In this document: one piece after another, positions 11,229-25,039 of the stretch
Layout of the letters: every line of letters begins with the position of its first letter
How positions within the stretch are numbered: position 1 is the first letter of the stretch
Assembly (NCBI GenBank): GCA_033977485.1
Contig: CM066987.1
Coordinates: 51,711,033-51,775,032, forward strand
DNA length: 64,000 nt
Direction of reading: 5' to 3'
From: Hydrangea macrophylla
Lineage: Eukaryota > Streptophyta > Magnoliopsida > Cornales > Hydrangeaceae
Made by a program: the position numbers and the translations under genes
Notes under the pieces: generated by a model
The model's input: only the letters and a program-made list of their open reading frames with translations
Told to the model about the DNA's origin: nothing
Databases searched by the model: none

Positions 11229-13309
11229 TTTTAGTTGGGGAGGTGGTATTTATATATTTTTGTTTGGTTGGATATATGTTGGTGGTTTTGGTTGTATTAT
11301 GTGGTTAGTTGTTTTTTTTTGTATGGACATTATGTATCTCTGTTTCTATTTTATTATGTTCATTTACAGTGGTTTAGTTTGTTGGATCATGGTTTTATCG
11401 TATTATTCGTATTTATTGATCCTGTTTGTTTTGGAGATTGTGTTCTACTTTTCTATGCTAGGTTGCTTTGCTTGCGATCATCATTTGCTCTATACAGGTG
11501 ATACCCATCTATTTTATTTATTGAAAATCAACTTCTGGGGACTTTGTTGTTTTCAGTTGGGGGTATGAGACAATAGATAGGTATACACCTGTAATAATCA
11601 GGTTTTGCACTTAGATATGTTTTAAATTTAATGAGAACACAGTCGGTTAAAATTTTGAAAAGTTTTAATCGTATTGTTAGAATAATTTTGAATAATCTCT
11701 CCTGCTTGTTGATTAGACAATGACACATTTGTAGTATTCTCATCTTCTTATGGATTAAATCCACGCGTTTTTCTGTATCACTGAAATAAATTGCATTTGT
11801 AAAGCTGTTATGTACCCAATACTGTGCACTAATTGGCAGCCATGTAGAAAACTTAAAAAATTGAGTTAATATGATTATTGTGCGAAAAAGAATAAGTAGT
11901 GGAGGCTAATAACCCTTTGTGAGCTATTGAGCCAGTCGTCATTTCTGAGGGGATTCTCATACATTGTCGAATGTTTTTTTTTCTTGCATATACTTCGTGA
12001 ATTCGTTGTTAAGTCTCAGTTTTCTTTAAAAGTTTTGACTGCTTGTTAGAGGAGAACGTTCAGGATTTACCAATTAAACTCAATGAACAAGTAAGTGCTA
12101 AAAATTGAAAGTTGAGAAAATGATTCAAGCCATCGTTTACCCATTCTTTTACCTGATATAACTATCACCTACATTCATTGAATGATTTCATCCCTGATCC
12201 CACACCTTAATTAAATATTTCCAATATAATCATAAGAATTCATACCCTTGATCTATACCTTGACCTCATCGAGCCGTTGAAATATTTGTTGGGAATGAGT
12301 CATCAAAGTATGTGAAATGGAAGAAAGTAGTTGTGGGATATATATTTAAAAAAAATGATGATGATGAATGCAGGTTAAAAAAAAAAAAAAAAGTATATGA
12401 AATGAATGGGAGATTAGGTGGAGAAAAGAATTAAGAATAAAAAGAGAAGTTGAAATTCCATCACATACTAAAAAAAAAAAAAAAAGCACACTCTTCTCTA
12501 CAACCCTCCTACCTACTAAATAAAAACCGCAAGTCAATTAAAGTCTTGAAGATTCTCAATAATTGATTTGAACATGGAAGTGTGAGTTGAGTTATCCACG
12601 GTATTTCGCTCCTCTAGTAAGTAGTGTTCCATTCCTGAGACTATACACTTTTAAAAAGTCCGTTTTTCATAGAGTCAAGTATGAAAGCATTAGCACTCAT
12701 AATATCATCCTTATCAAAGCTTTCATACGATGTGTGATCATGGTAAAGCAAGTTTCTGAGAGACGTTCTTTTTAGGTGTGACCAATGTGAGAATTGAGCT
12801 AAAACTGCAAGTTTTCCAAAGTACAATAGTCTATATAACTCTTAATAAGGTTGGACGCATGGTTGTTAATTTCACACACACACGGGTGCGTGATGGTAAT
12901 ACATGTGTTTTATTTTACTTGGTGATATGGGGGAGCATGTGGGTCTCTTTCAGGGGTTGATAGAGGATATTATATTATTGTGGAGATTAGTTAACAATTT
13001 AATGGAAGGGTGAATTCTACAAGTTATTCTGAATCTTTTTGAGCTTAAAATTGGAGAATTTTGTGGGTATATTCACTGAACCCTCACGAGACAACACTCG
13101 TCCACTAGGGGAAACCTAGGGGTTTAACGGCTTGTTGCATTTGCTAAATGCAACCGCGATTCCTGCGAAAGTGAGTTAGGATCTTTCTTTCTATCTTAGT
13201 TTAGGTTGTTTTTAGTTTTTCTTTGTTTCTTAGTTGTGGTAGTATTAGTTTAGGAGTTTTTTATTTTATTCTATTTTCGCTTTATCGCTAGGGACTAGCA
13301 ATAAGCTAG
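11229..13309 (+). other. E1 3' noncoding region
   Basis: About 2.1 kb with no convincing gene: T-rich at 11240-11530, AT-rich elsewhere, with A-runs at 12374-12392 and 12470-12485. A TTGGGGG motif after TTTTCAG at 11556-11562 resembles the one before the 3' LTR. Confidence 0.6.
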
Positions 13310-13319
13310 TTGGGGGTTG
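13310..13319 (+). other. E1 polypurine-tract position
   Basis: TTGGGGGTTG lies directly before the 3' LTR start. It is short and G-rich rather than a classical A/G tract. It is placed by position only. Confidence 0.5.
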
Positions 13320-14942
13320 TGCAAAGCGGGGGTATTTGTAAAATACAACCGCGCTAAAGGAAAGAATTGTATTAGTTTTTATCACAACTTCCCGTTTTAT
13401 CTGCGATTTGCATTGCAAGGCTAATTTCTATACACTATGATTAATCTATGATAAGTTGTATTGTTTTAGCTGTTATTTGTGCAGATTACCGCTGTGTGGA
13501 CTAAACAGATGAACATCAGAATAAATGGAATGCTGGAATGAAAACAAATGAAGCCCAAGCTGAAATGTGGAGTTCGATCGATCTAAGAAGGTTCGATCGA
13601 TCGAGAGTTCGATCGCTCAAAGAGAGTGGAAGCGCTTGAGTCTTAAGGGTTCGATCGATCGAGAGCAGTTCGATCGATCGAACGGGGTATTTCCAGTAAC
13701 ATTTGCGTAGGCAGCAGATGCGGGTTTTAACCCTAGTTTCTTAGGTTTTCTTATATATAGGAGTATTATACACGTCCATATGGACGCCCACTTTGTTTTT
13801 CAACAGTTTAGAAGGAGAGATAGAGATTTGTGTTTGGTTTTGTAGGTTTTCATTGAATTTTCATATTGTGGACTGGATTTCTCTGAGTTAATACTAGTGT
13901 TCTTCATTCCAGGTTATCTATATATCATTCATTTACATTCTGCACTTTGTAGGTGTAGTTTAATTGCTCATCTCGTGGTAATATATGCTAGATATTGTTA
14001 AAACCATAGATTTGATAGTTTTTATGAAAAACTTACAACCAAACAGGGTATTAATATTTTCTTACGTTAAAAATCAATCCTCGACACTCCAGACGATGTC
14101 TGAGTAGTCCCAGGTTGGGAGAACACGATGAAACAGTGATCTCCAGCCTCTGCCATGCAGCAGAATAATCGCTGTGTTCGATCGATCGAAGTTGATTCGA
14201 TCGATCGAAACAGAGACAGTCAATCGATCGAAGTCAGTTCGATCGATTGAGGGATGAAGGCCTTCGATCGATCGAAAGCGCGTCGATCGATCGAACTCTC
14301 AGATTCTTGAGGATGTTCCCTGCAGTATTCCAGGACTTTTTGTTTTAGGATTTGTTATCATTCTGTCCCAAATAAATGCTCAGTTTGTCAAAACAGTTTT
14401 AAAACTAAGGCCCTAAGGCATTTTCTTTCAATACATTTTGCAAACCATCTTCAATGCTAACACCATTGAGGATGCAAGTCTTAACTATTGGATTAAACTG
14501 CTTTCATGTATCTTAATTTAACTGTGATGATATGGTCCCGGTCATGAAAGGGCTATAGAATCTCTATCTTTAGAGGAATACGGAAAACTGTGGGTAATAT
14601 ACTCCCTTGTGCTTCAAAGCAAATGCATGGTAGATGGCTAGGTTACTGCGAATTTGTGTAATCCCAACACTTTCTTTTAAAGTTAAACATCCTAATTTCA
14701 AGTACTGTTTTAATTAGCTAGTTAGATCGTTAGTCATTTTCTGTAGTAATTTTAGCTGGGGAACTTTGTGTTCCGCACCATCGTTCAATCTTATTCTTTT
14801 TATTTTATTTTCTTTAGAGGTTAGTCTAATTCAATAGGTCAACACCTTCCCTGTGGGATCGACCTGGTCTTACCAGATATTACTTGCACGTCTACCTACA
14901 CTTGGGTATTGCACAAGAGCGCACAAGATTTTTCTCGTGTCA
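13320..14942 (+). repeat. E1 3' LTR
   Basis: It matches 443-2065 over its full length without indels, differing at about eight bases. It ends CTCGTGTCA, followed by the target duplication AGAGT (14943-14947) and the resumed E2 integrase frame. It contains the same palindrome clusters (13570-13692, 14175-14298) and TATA box (13752-13759). Confidence 0.95.
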
Positions 14943-14947
14943 AGAGT

Positions 14948-17900
14948 CTTAATGATGTATGGTCCGACCCAGTTGGGTTTGAATTTTCCTCTGGGGTCAT
15001 AAACAAGCACTTTTAGTTCTTTGAGGACCAGGTCACCCTCAGCAAGCTTCCTTGGGCGGACCTTTTTGTTGAAAGCACGAGCTTTCCTCTTCTGGTACCC
15101 CCGAGTATGATTTATTGCAGCCAGCCTCTTCTCATCGAGCAACATCAACTCCTCATACCTTCCCCGTGTCCATTCTGATTCAGCGACCTCACATTCTGCC
15201 AATACCCTAAGGTAGGGTATCTCTACCTCAACCGGGAGAACAGCCTCCATACCGTAAACCAGTGAATAAGGCGTAGCTTCTGTAGAAGTCCTCACAGAGG
15301 TTCGGTATCCCCACAAAGCAAACGACAGTTTCTCGCGCCAATCCTTATATGTATCCGTCGTTTTCCCCAAGATTGCTTTAACATTCTTATTCGCTGCCTC
15401 TACTGCTCCATTCGTCTGAGGCCTATACGGGGAAGATTGATGGCGAGCGATCTTATATTTTTCCAAGAGTGAGATAACTTCTCCCTGGAAATGACTACCA
15501 TGATCGGAGATAAACTCATTCGGGACCCCATACCTGCAGATTATGTTTTTCTCGATGAAACTCACCACGTCCTTGGCCTTCAAAGTTGCATACGAGGCTG
15601 CCTCTACCCACTTTGTAAAATAATCGATTGCCACGATTATATACCGGTGCCCGTTGGAAGCTCTCGGAACTATCTCACCAATAATATCGATCCCCCATAC
15701 AGAAAATGGCCAAGGGGTGGTCATGCTATAGAGTTGTGACGGTGGGGTATGCATCAGACTCACATGAATTTGACACTTGTGACACCTTCTAACATATTCA
15801 CAACAGTCTTTGTCCAAGGTCGTCCAATAGTACCCCTGTCGGATGATCTTCTTTGCCAGCATGTGACCGTTCATGTGGGGCCCACACACTCCCTCTTGTA
15901 TTTCCTCTATTATTCTCTTAGCTTCCTTTTCATGTAGGAACTCCAAAGTGTACCCGGTGTAGGACTTCTTCCATAGCTTATTTGCATAAATCACGAATTG
16001 AGCGGCGAATCGTCGAATCACCTTTCTGTCCTTCTCCGAGGCTCCTTCGGGGTATTCTCCTTCTTTGATGAATTTCCACACATCTTCATACCAAGGCACT
16101 CCATCTTCTCTTTCTATGGCCACGATTGTTTCGAATGATGGCTGGTTCCTCACTTCTATGGATAGCGGGATCATGGCAGTTTTGGAAGGGATTTGGATCA
16201 TCGAGGCTAAGGTGGCCAAAGAGTCGGCTAGTTGGTTTTCTTCACGAGGGAGGTAGTAAAAAGAAATCTTTTGGAACTGCGCTTTCAGACTTTCCAGATA
16301 GTCATGGTAAGGTCTCAGTTTGTAGTGTTTTACCTTCCAATCTCCTCGGACTTGGGATATGATCAAGTTGGAATCTCCGAAGACATCAATCAGTCCGACT
16401 TTCAAATCCAAGGCTGCTTCCATCCCAATTATGCATGCCTCGTACTCCGCGGTGTTGTTGGTTGAGTTATACTTGAGCTTGACGGCTAATGGGGTAGGGG
16501 CCCCATCGGGTGCTATGAGAATGACTCCAACTCCGTAACCTAGTTGGTTGGCTGCTCCATCGAAGTACATTTTCCACAAATCCTCCTTTACCTCCATTAT
16601 TCCCTTATCCGGGAACTTTAATTCTCCCTTGTCCTCGGATTCCACGGCGAGATCGGCTAAAAACTCAGCGACAGCCCTTCCCTTCACAGACTTGGTAGTG
16701 ACGTACTTGATGTCGAACTCAGCTAGCATCATAGTCCAACGGGAAATCCTACTGGTCAGGACGGGCTTTTCGAATAGGTATTTTAATGGGTCCATTCGGG
16801 ATATCAGGATTACAGGGAAGGCTAGCATGTAGTGGCGAAGACGACGGGTACACCACACCAAGGCCCAACAGGCCTTTTCCAAGGGCGAATACTTTAACTC
16901 ATATCCGACCATTCTTTTGCTCAAGTAGTAAATGGCCTTTTCCACGTGCCCTTCTTCTCCTTCTTGGGCCAGCATACACCCCATTGAATCTTCCGATACG
17001 GAGAGATAAAGTAGCAGGGGTCTCCCAGGTGAGGGTGGTGACAGGACAGGTGGGTTTTGGAGGTAGGTTTTGATTTTATCGAAGGCTTGTTGGCAAGGGG
17101 CGTCCCATTCAAATTTCTCTACCTTTCTGAGCAGTTTGAAAAGTGGGTCGCAAGTTAAGGTGAGTTTGGAAATGAAACGGCTGATGAACTGTATTCTCCC
17201 TAAGAACCCCTTGAGCTCTTTCTCATTTTTCGGTGGATTCATTTCGGTTATGGCTTTTATTTTGGTAGGGTCTACCTCTATTCCCCTCTGAGTAATGAGA
17301 AACCCCAATAATTTCCCAGTAGTGACTCCGAATGTGTACTTCTGCGGGTTTAGCCTCATTTTGAACTCCCTCAATCTTTCAAAGAACTTTCTCAAAGCCT
17401 CTAGGTGTCCCCTCCTCTCTTTGGATTTCACAATCATATCATCCACATACACCTCCACCTCTTTGTGGATCATGTCGTGTAGTAAAGTGGTGGCAGCCCT
17501 TTGATAGGTTGCACCTGCATTCTTAAGTCCGAACAGCATGACCCTATAGCAATATGTCCCCCACGGAGTGATGAACGTGGTTTTCTCCCTATCCTCGGGT
17601 GCCACGAGGATTTGATTATACCCAGAGATTCCATCCATGAAAGATAGAAGCTCATGTCCCACAGTGTTATCAACCAACACGTCGATGTGGGGTAGTGGAA
17701 AATCGTCTTTAGGGCTTGCTCTGTTTAAATCTCAAAATTCAACGCAAACCCTAACACGACCATCCTTCTTTGGGACATGTACAATGTTGACAATCCACTC
17801 AGGATACTCGATGACCATCAAGAATCCAGCCTTTAATTGCTTTTCAACCTCCTCTTTCACTTTAAGTGCCCATTCTGGCCTCATTCGCCTCAATTTTTGT

Positions 17901-18010
17901 TTTATGGGTTTTGAATTGGGAAAGAGAGGGATGTGGTGTTGGACTATTTTTGGATCAATACCTGGCATATCATTATAAGACCATGCAAAAACATCTTTGA
18001 ATTCATTCAA
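14948..18010 (-). pseudogene. E2 pol: reverse transcriptase, RNase H, archaeal-type RNase H, integrase
   Basis: Minus-strand Tat-type polymerase polyprotein. The RT begins near 18010 with the conserved FAWSYNDMPGID motif. An in-frame TGA at 17732-17734 interrupts the RT where CGA (Arg) is expected. From 17731 the frame is open to E1. Visible domains: RT with YVDD at 17438-17449; a first RNase H; a second RNase H with the FDGAANQ start and an NTAEYEA motif; integrase with HHCC zinc region, core motifs WGID, SDHG and VEAANK, and the start of the C-terminal barrel. At 14943 E1 interrupts it; the last residues are at 344-442. The product cannot be made as one protein. Confidence 0.9.
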
Positions 18011-18080
18011 TAGGTTGATTAGTTCTTTGCTTTCTTCATTGTTAAGTGTAGAGCCGATGAAGACATTTTGAGGATTATTT

Positions 18081-19049
18081 TCATTTCCTAGATATTGTTA
18101 GAGTGTCCTCAATGATTTTACATGCAGATTCTTTTTCTTTTTCAATTAGCTTTTGCAATTCAACGGGTGTTTCATGATCATCACATTCATCACATTCATT
18201 AAGCGCGTTCGAGTAGGCAGAATTAGTCATGTTTTCATTGATTTTCCTTGGAGCCATTACAACAGACATAGAAATTGAAAGACGCCTCATTTGGGCCATT
18301 ACAGACTCCGGGTGAGGGGGAAACTTATCACTAGACTTAAAAACCCACTCTTTCTTGTTCTCTCCCCCCAGATAGGTGATGAAGCATTCTTCCAGATCCC
18401 CTGCTTTGGTAATCTCTTCCATCTTTTCTTTCTCGGCCTTCCCCTTGTCGGTCTCTCCATGATCTTCCTCATCTTCTCCGCTCTCGGTTGCTTCCTCCAC
18501 CAGACCTTCGACGTATTCGCCCTTGTCTTTTCCAGGATCCGCTTTCATACCCTTCGTGCTTCCTTCATCCAGCAGATTTTTCATGACAGAGCCGTCTAGC
18601 GCACCAATCCAGTCCTTGGCAACAACAGGCTTTTCAGGCATTTGTAAGAACGGGTCTTTGTACTTGGAAAATTTATGGGAGAAAAAGATCTCGAACCCTG
18701 GTTTCAGACATTTGTCCTTCTGGTCCATCCATGGTTCTGAAAAACCACAGAAGGGGAAATCTTTTCCTTCCTTTACAAAATACCCATTGAGCGTCTTTAG
18801 GTAAGGGTCTAGTGGTGCATTAACAGCTTTCTTCTTTGCCCTCAATTCCTTCTTCGTCGGCTAGTACCCCAGGCCGTGAGTGTGAGTCTGAGTAGGGATT
18901 CTAGGAAACTCAGGCAGGCCTTGAAGGTTCTTCCCTAACCCTAATCCTGGAAAGAAACCCATCTTCTTCATGATCCCTGCGACCACCGGGCTGGCATACT
19001 GGTCAAAATGGAGCGGTAGAAACTCTCTTGGCTTTTCCTCTTCCAGCAT
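18081..19049 (-). pseudogene. E2 linker between protease and reverse transcriptase, G-patch-like
   Basis: In minus-strand order this begins with a G-patch-like segment (FFPGLGLGKNLQG, about 18930-18970), then has a TAG near 18863. A 254-codon frame (18845-18081) follows, rich in Glu, Lys and Asp. Such charged linkers between protease and RT are usual in Tat polyproteins. It has no catalytic motif that I recognise. Confidence 0.7.
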
Positions 19050-21498
19050 GTTGATGAACTCGAACCCCCCTATTTTTGTTTCTTCTTCTTACAGCTGTAA
19101 TTCTAGAACCGGTGCGCTTGATGATGCTTCGGACAAACGAACCCAACTGTCCCCGAGAATGTCGCAGACCTGGCCCTTCCAAGCGCATTTGACCTTTTGA
19201 TGAATGGTGGATGGTATGGCACCCAAGCTATCCAACCATGGCCTCCCTAGCAGTAGATTGAAGGAGGCAGGGATATCGATGATTTGGAATTCAGCTTCTT
19301 TGTCCGTTGGCTAATAGCAAGATTAAGAAAGATAATGCCCATGACTGCTCTCTGGGTGTTGTCATATGCCCTGACCTTTTGTTGAGACGGCACAAAGGAA
19401 GATTCATCTAAACCCATTCGCTTGGCTGTGCGGAAGTGACATACATTTAGAGCAGACCCATTGTCAACGAGATAAGCGGGCACGGTGTTCCCCAAACATT
19501 CGACGGTGATGTACAATGGCTTGTTGAGCATGGGTCCTCCCGGAGGCAAGTCATTTGACGAGAAAGTAATAGCCGAAGTTGGAATTTTGCCGATCAGCCC
19601 TATGAGGTCCTCCGGGGTGGTGTCGATGGACACGTCAGATTGGTTCAGAGCGTCTAGTACTGCCTGCCTATGGCTTTTGGAGGCAATCAGCAATCCCCAA
19701 ATGGTGATATTGGCCTGAGTCTTCTTCATCTGCTTTAGGACCCTGTCTTCTTCCTCTTCTTCATTCATCTTCCCTTTCCCTTTATCTAAATCTCTACCCG
19801 GATGATCCTCCTCTAGCTCATGTGGCTTAAAGTGTCTGCCTGACCGAGTTAGATGGCTGATTTCTTCTCTTGCCCACAGATTGTCAATTTCTGAATCAAT
19901 TTTCACAGTACCCTCCACTACCTCCATTTCTTTATCACTTTCGTTCCAGAGGTCATCTTCTACCTGGTTCACGTCTTGATCGTCGCTCCTTTTCATCCAC
20001 CAGTCTGACTGCCCTATTTCGTTCTCCTTCGGCTGATCTTCTACAGCATAGATTGTCAAATCCTCAGGCAGTTGATATGGCTTTCTTGGTGTCCCGGTCT
20101 TGGTGATTAGCCTAGACGGATCGGAGGTTGCTTCTTCTATCCCCAAGATATAAAGGCCCTGTGGTGGTGGCACAGCTTGATGATTTGGAAGTGGATTCTT
20201 AGTAACATTTGGAGCTTTGGTAGGTGGTTCTGAAATTACTTTGTTAACAATGAGGTTCTGGATTTCGTGCCTCAATCTCATACACCGATCCGTCGAGTGA
20301 CCTTTCTGTTGATGAAATTTGCAGAAGAGGTCTCCTTGGAAATTTGGCGGAAGTGGTCTTGGTAGCGGTCGAGGCTCCAACTGACGGAGATGCCCCTTCG
20401 CTAACAGTCTGTCAAGGGCGGTTGACAGTGATACCCCCAGATCTGAGAATTTTCTTGGTGGCTTATCTCCCCCTCTCTTAGGGTAACTTCTTGTGATATC
20501 AAATTTTCTCTCTGGCTCGCTAAGTGCATTGACATCAGTAGGGCCGGGGTGACCCCCTGAATGTCCTCCGCCTGATCCATAGTTTGGTCTCCTATATCGA
20601 TTTGGCTGTTCTTCCTTCTTGATGGTTCCTTCTTGAATCGCATCCTCAATTCTTGTTCCCACATCAAACACCTCTGCAAAGGTGTTGATGGATTGGAACC
20701 TCATTTTCTCTTGATAGACCGGCTGTAGGTTCTTCATTAACATCCGGATCTGTTCTTTCTCAGACGGCCTCTGTACCATCTTTGCGGCCTTCCCTCTCCA
20801 TCGGCTCAGATACTCGGCGAATGACTCTTTGCTTCCTTGCCTGGTTGTTTCTAGATCTCAGACGGTGACGTCTAAGTCTTGATTGTATTCGTACTGGGCC
20901 ACAAATAACTTCACGACTTCCTTCCAAATTCTGGTTTTGCCTGGCTCAAGCGTAAGGTACCATGATAGAGCAGCTCCCGTCAGGGTTTGTTGAAATAGAA
21001 CGGCCATCATGGTAGTGCTTAGACCGCTAGGCTGGAAGCCCCTATGCACATTCGGATATGACTGCGAGGATTCCCGGTGCCATCAAACTTATCAAAAACT
21101 GGCATTTTGAACCCAGCAGGCAGCGTCTCATGGACCCTGTCATACAGACCTTCTAGCTCCATTAGATAGGTATCAACCCCCTGAGCCTTGCGCATCACCC
21201 TTTCCAATTTCTCTATTTTCTCGTTCAGTTGCTTCTCCTTCTCAGCTTTCTCTCTGTCTCTATTGGCCCGTAGTGCATCAGTCCATTGCGCTTCCTGATT
21301 ATCGAACCAATCTCCTTCCCCTCCTCCCAAAGGTGGGTCTATAATAGGTGGATTTACATGTGGTGGTCGGCGGTTCAGTTCCTCTATCATCCCCATCATG
21401 CGATTCATGTTTTCGGCCTGTCGCCTCATCTGCTCCGCTTGTTGTTCTACCAGTACCCTTAACCCGGCCATCTCTTCGTTGTTTCTCTCTTCAGCCAT
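19050..21498 (-). pseudogene. E2 Gag and protease (frameshifted)
   Basis: The ATG at 21498 starts a coiled-coil-rich Gag N-terminus with a VFDKFDGTGNP motif. The frame breaks near 21045 and meets a TGA at 20858 (CGA expected). It then runs open from about 20857 to 19247 through the rest of Gag, a CKFHQQKGHSTDRC zinc knuckle near 20290-20335, and the aspartic protease with DNGSALNV near 19455-19480. Another frameshift near 19300 separates the protease end, whose LGRPWLDS motif reads in another frame near 19230-19265. Degenerate, but clearly Tat type. Confidence 0.85.
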
Positions 21499-22750
21499 GT
21501 CAGCGTATCCTCTTCTTACTAGCCTTGCTGTAGGATTCCTAAACCACGCTTGATTTGCTATTTTCGCTCCTACAACAAATTTTGAAATTTTCTCTTTTTT
21601 AAATTCTTTTTATCTTTATTTTGTAGTACAAAAACTTTCCTCTTATATGTCATGCGGATGCAATGGATGTGTGCGTGTGTGCCTACTCTATATGCCAAAG
21701 AAAGAGAAAATCCTAATCCTAACACATAAGGCACATAAGCACATAAAATCCTTACCCATGTTAGGTGTGCTGATTTCTCCTTTCATTGTGACCCTTCTGC
21801 CCTCTCAAAGTTTGGATATTCAAAAATTTTCATTTGAAAAGCATTTCCTTAAATGATGAGATCTTTCAAGGACAATTCTCAAGAATTTTGAATCTTCTAT
21901 TTTAAAAATGAGGATGTAAAAAAAAAAAAAAAAAAACATTTCTCAATAAAGATTATTAGATTGAGATTCTGCTTTGAAATTCATTTGAAGAGCATTTCTT
22001 TTAAAAAAAACAATTCCCAAAGATTAGTTTGGAGCTTTAATCAAAAGTGAACTCCAAAGATTTTTTTGAAAATGCAATTGAAAACTTTGTACTAAAGATT
22101 ACAAAAAACTCATTTGTTTTCAAAGAAAAACTTTTTTCTTTGGGTAGAAGGATCACATGATCGGATTTTCACCGTACTTTTCATGAATTTGGATGCATAC
22201 AAAGTCAATGATGCTTAGCTAACATGATATAAGAAGTATATTCTTGTAATCAAGGTTTGGCATGTTCTCCAAATGTTGTGGAATACGTGGAGAAATTGCT
22301 AAAAAGTGATTAAAAGATTATACATCCTTCATCAAGCAAGTATCGTCATCATCTCAAGTAATCCCTTCTGGGCATACAAAACTTCCTAGCACATAATCCT
22401 AATCAAGAATTAATTTCCTAAGATTGAAAGGTTCTATAGAAGCTACTATGCAAAGGCTGGGTTTTGGTCAAATAAGGGACCCTTGACACACATCCGATAG
22501 GATGCTTAATATACCAAATCATGGTACGAGATCAAGGGTGATCACATAGTCCCATGATGACTTGACCGACCGGGTTGCCCCGAGCCTCCAAGGTCATAGT
22601 TCCGTGCAATCGACTGGCTGGACATACAAGTGAAATGCAACAGGCACACAAAGATTAATTAATTCGATTAAAAGGATGCTTTCAAGTCTAATCCTCGAGT
22701 GAACCCAAAATCAGAATTCTGGTCTGCGAAACCAGAGATTCTGGATTCGA
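21499..22750 (-). other. E2 leader between primer site and gag
   Basis: 1.25 kb, AT-rich, with no coding frame. An A-run lies at 21918-21938. The extra sense ORF that Ogre elements carry before gag is not seen. Confidence 0.6.
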
Positions 22751-22768
22751 TCCCCAGCAGAGTCGCCA
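22751..22768 (-). other. E2 primer binding site
   Basis: On the minus strand TGGCGACTCTGCTGGGGA lies three bases (ATC) after the LTR. It continues as the complement of a tRNA T-arm (GATCGAA), so it pairs with a tRNA 3' end including CCA. Tat/Ogre elements are reported to use tRNA-Arg; I cannot confirm the isoacceptor here. Confidence 0.8.
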
Positions 22769-25030
22769 GATTGTGGATATCGCAGGTTTTCTTTCTACCC
22801 ACAGCTTTTCTTTTAAAATACTTTCTCAGAATCAATTTCTAAAACAAATGAGTCGCCACTTATTTTTAAAAGGAAAAAATTAAGAAACCATTTTTAAAAG
22901 GAAACTGATCTTTTGCGAAACCAAAGATTAACTAGGTCCGGGGATTATAGAATGAGAAGGGAAGGAGCCCATCGGACTAAAACACCCCTTCTCATCCTAT
23001 CTCGCGATAGGCCTCTACTTAACATCCTTTTAATTGAATTACTAATCTAAGCATGCCCTCAACTAATACATAGATATACGTATACATTACATAAACATGT
23101 CAAAATGGTGTAAAATTGCCAATTTGCAAAATATCGTTCAAAAACCACGTAATTCAAGTAGCAAGCAACATGATATGCAATGAAGAACAAGAGAACTTAC
23201 CCGGGATCCAAGCCGCAAATATTTAAACGTGCAATGCATGCGATTTAAATAAAACCTAGGAAAAGGGTCTCTAATCCACATATATACAAATAAAGCAAAT
23301 CCTAATTCTAAGCTGTCGCGCATGAGATCGAGAAATTGACAAATCAAGAAATTAAAATAAGTTAAAGAGGAATTCAAGAAGTCGTACCTTAATAGCGCTA
23401 CAAAACAAAAGGTTAGTCCACATGATATACAAGATATGAAGTTAGAGATGACAATCCTAAATTTCTAGCTTAAATCTATCAAATGTACTTAAATCTAAAG
23501 CAACTAAGTTCTAATTACAAGTGTTAAATCATATGGATGAACATATATACACGAACAAAAATAAACTATGAAATACTCGGTGGTTTAAATCACTTAAATT
23601 TTGAATCCACGCCTAACTATTCATTATTGAAGCATGGTTTGAATCTTGACTCATGAAAATATCATCTAAGCCATTATTCATAAGATTGATGAAAACTAAT
23701 GCAGAATTCTGAAAATTGCTGAGAGTAGATCATAACTTTAAAAAATGAAAAAGCATGGTTCCCGTGGTTTGATCTTGATGAATTTTGGACACAAGATGCC
23801 TCTGTGTGTCTAGTTTTTAACCCAAAAAAGAAATCAAAGTTTCAATGGTTGGATCTCCAGGAATTGGGCAAAAACTAGACACCACTCAGCATTCTACAAC
23901 CTTCTGTCCAGAGTTCTTGCAAGATTTTCTAAAAATAGCAAAAAGATCTGAAATGCTTTGTTCTATTTAGGGTGACTTCCTAACACATTAATCTACTTAT
24001 AAAAAATTATTTTGGGTCACAAACACTTTATTAAAGCTCTGATTTACTTATTTCAAAAGAAGGTCATTGTTCTGAAATTCTGGACAGATTATTGTTACTT
24101 TGCAAAACTCATAATCAAACCACTGTAGACATGAAACCACCTTAAAACAAAAATTACAGTGGTAGAATGTTGTGTTATTGACACTTTCCCGTTGGTTTCA
24201 TTTGATTCCAACGGTTAGATTTTGAACTAAAAATCTTTGATCAAAAACAGTTTGTGAACTCACTGTTTTCATTTGTCAAGCTCAACTTTTATTTGTTAAC
24301 CCCAACCATTGAACCATGAAGTTGGACTTAAACTAAACTATTTTCTCCTACCATTTGATGGTCATTGGAGGCTAAAGACCTTTATATTTGTGAATTTCAA
24401 ATGAAGTATGAATAGACTTCATGAAGCCTCAAGACAAGAAATCTAAGCCATAGAGATGGGTTTAGACTCAAAAACCACTTTCTCCTACCATTTGATGGTC
24501 ATTGGAGATGAAGACATGACTAATACTCATGAGTCTCAAAGGAATATAGAGAGGATTCCATGATACATCAAGTTGAGAGAACCCAAGTCATGAGTATGGA
24601 CTTGGATCCATCTATTTGCTTGTAAAACGAAGTGATGATCAAACTTTGACTCCCATGTGAAGCACAAACTTACATGGGATTCAAAAGATCATGTTCAAGA
24701 GACTTCAAGAGAGATATTGAGAATCTCTAAGAGTCTCAAGAAGAAAGTATGATCCACAAAAGAAAGGAAGCAAAGAAAACAAAGTAGTTTGAGGATTTAA
24801 AGATTCAAAAAGAAAGAATGCAAATAAACAACTTGTGATTAGAGGTTCACCTCCAAATTGTCCTCAAAGTTTCTCTCCTTTGAAGATCTCCCAAGCTCTT
24901 CTTCCTAGCTCTTTAAACTCTCTCTTTTTTTCTCTCAAAATATGTTAGTGTAATGGTAGTAATATCTTGTGTTTTCTTGGTGTATCTCTCCCCCTCTCTC
25001 TTGTGTGTTCTCCCAAGGAAGATCCTCCCT

Positions 25031-25039
25031 CTTTTATAG
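25031..25039 (-). promoter_or_regulatory. TATA box of the E2 5' LTR
   Basis: CTATAAAAG on the minus strand, ~130 bp downstream of a 20-bp palindrome centred on CACGTG. Confidence 0.6.

Larger units (their letters stand above)
443..14942 (+). mobile_element. E1: nearly intact Athila-type Ty3/gypsy retrotransposon
   Basis: A complete 14.5-kb element. Both LTRs are 1623 bp, begin TGCAAAGCG and end CTCGTGTCA. The 5-bp target duplication AGAGT is at 438-442 and 14943-14947. It has a tRNA-Asp-type primer site, a single long gag-pol frame, extra downstream frames and a long 3' noncoding part. I count about eight LTR mismatches by eye (near 1157, 1180, 1384, 1395, 1774, 1804, 1956 and 2032), giving roughly 99.5% identity, so insertion is recent. 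Lineage: the Athila-type gag, the protease written DLGA rather than DSGA, and the large downstream frame fit Athila. It sits inside the integrase gene of E2. Confidence 0.95.
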
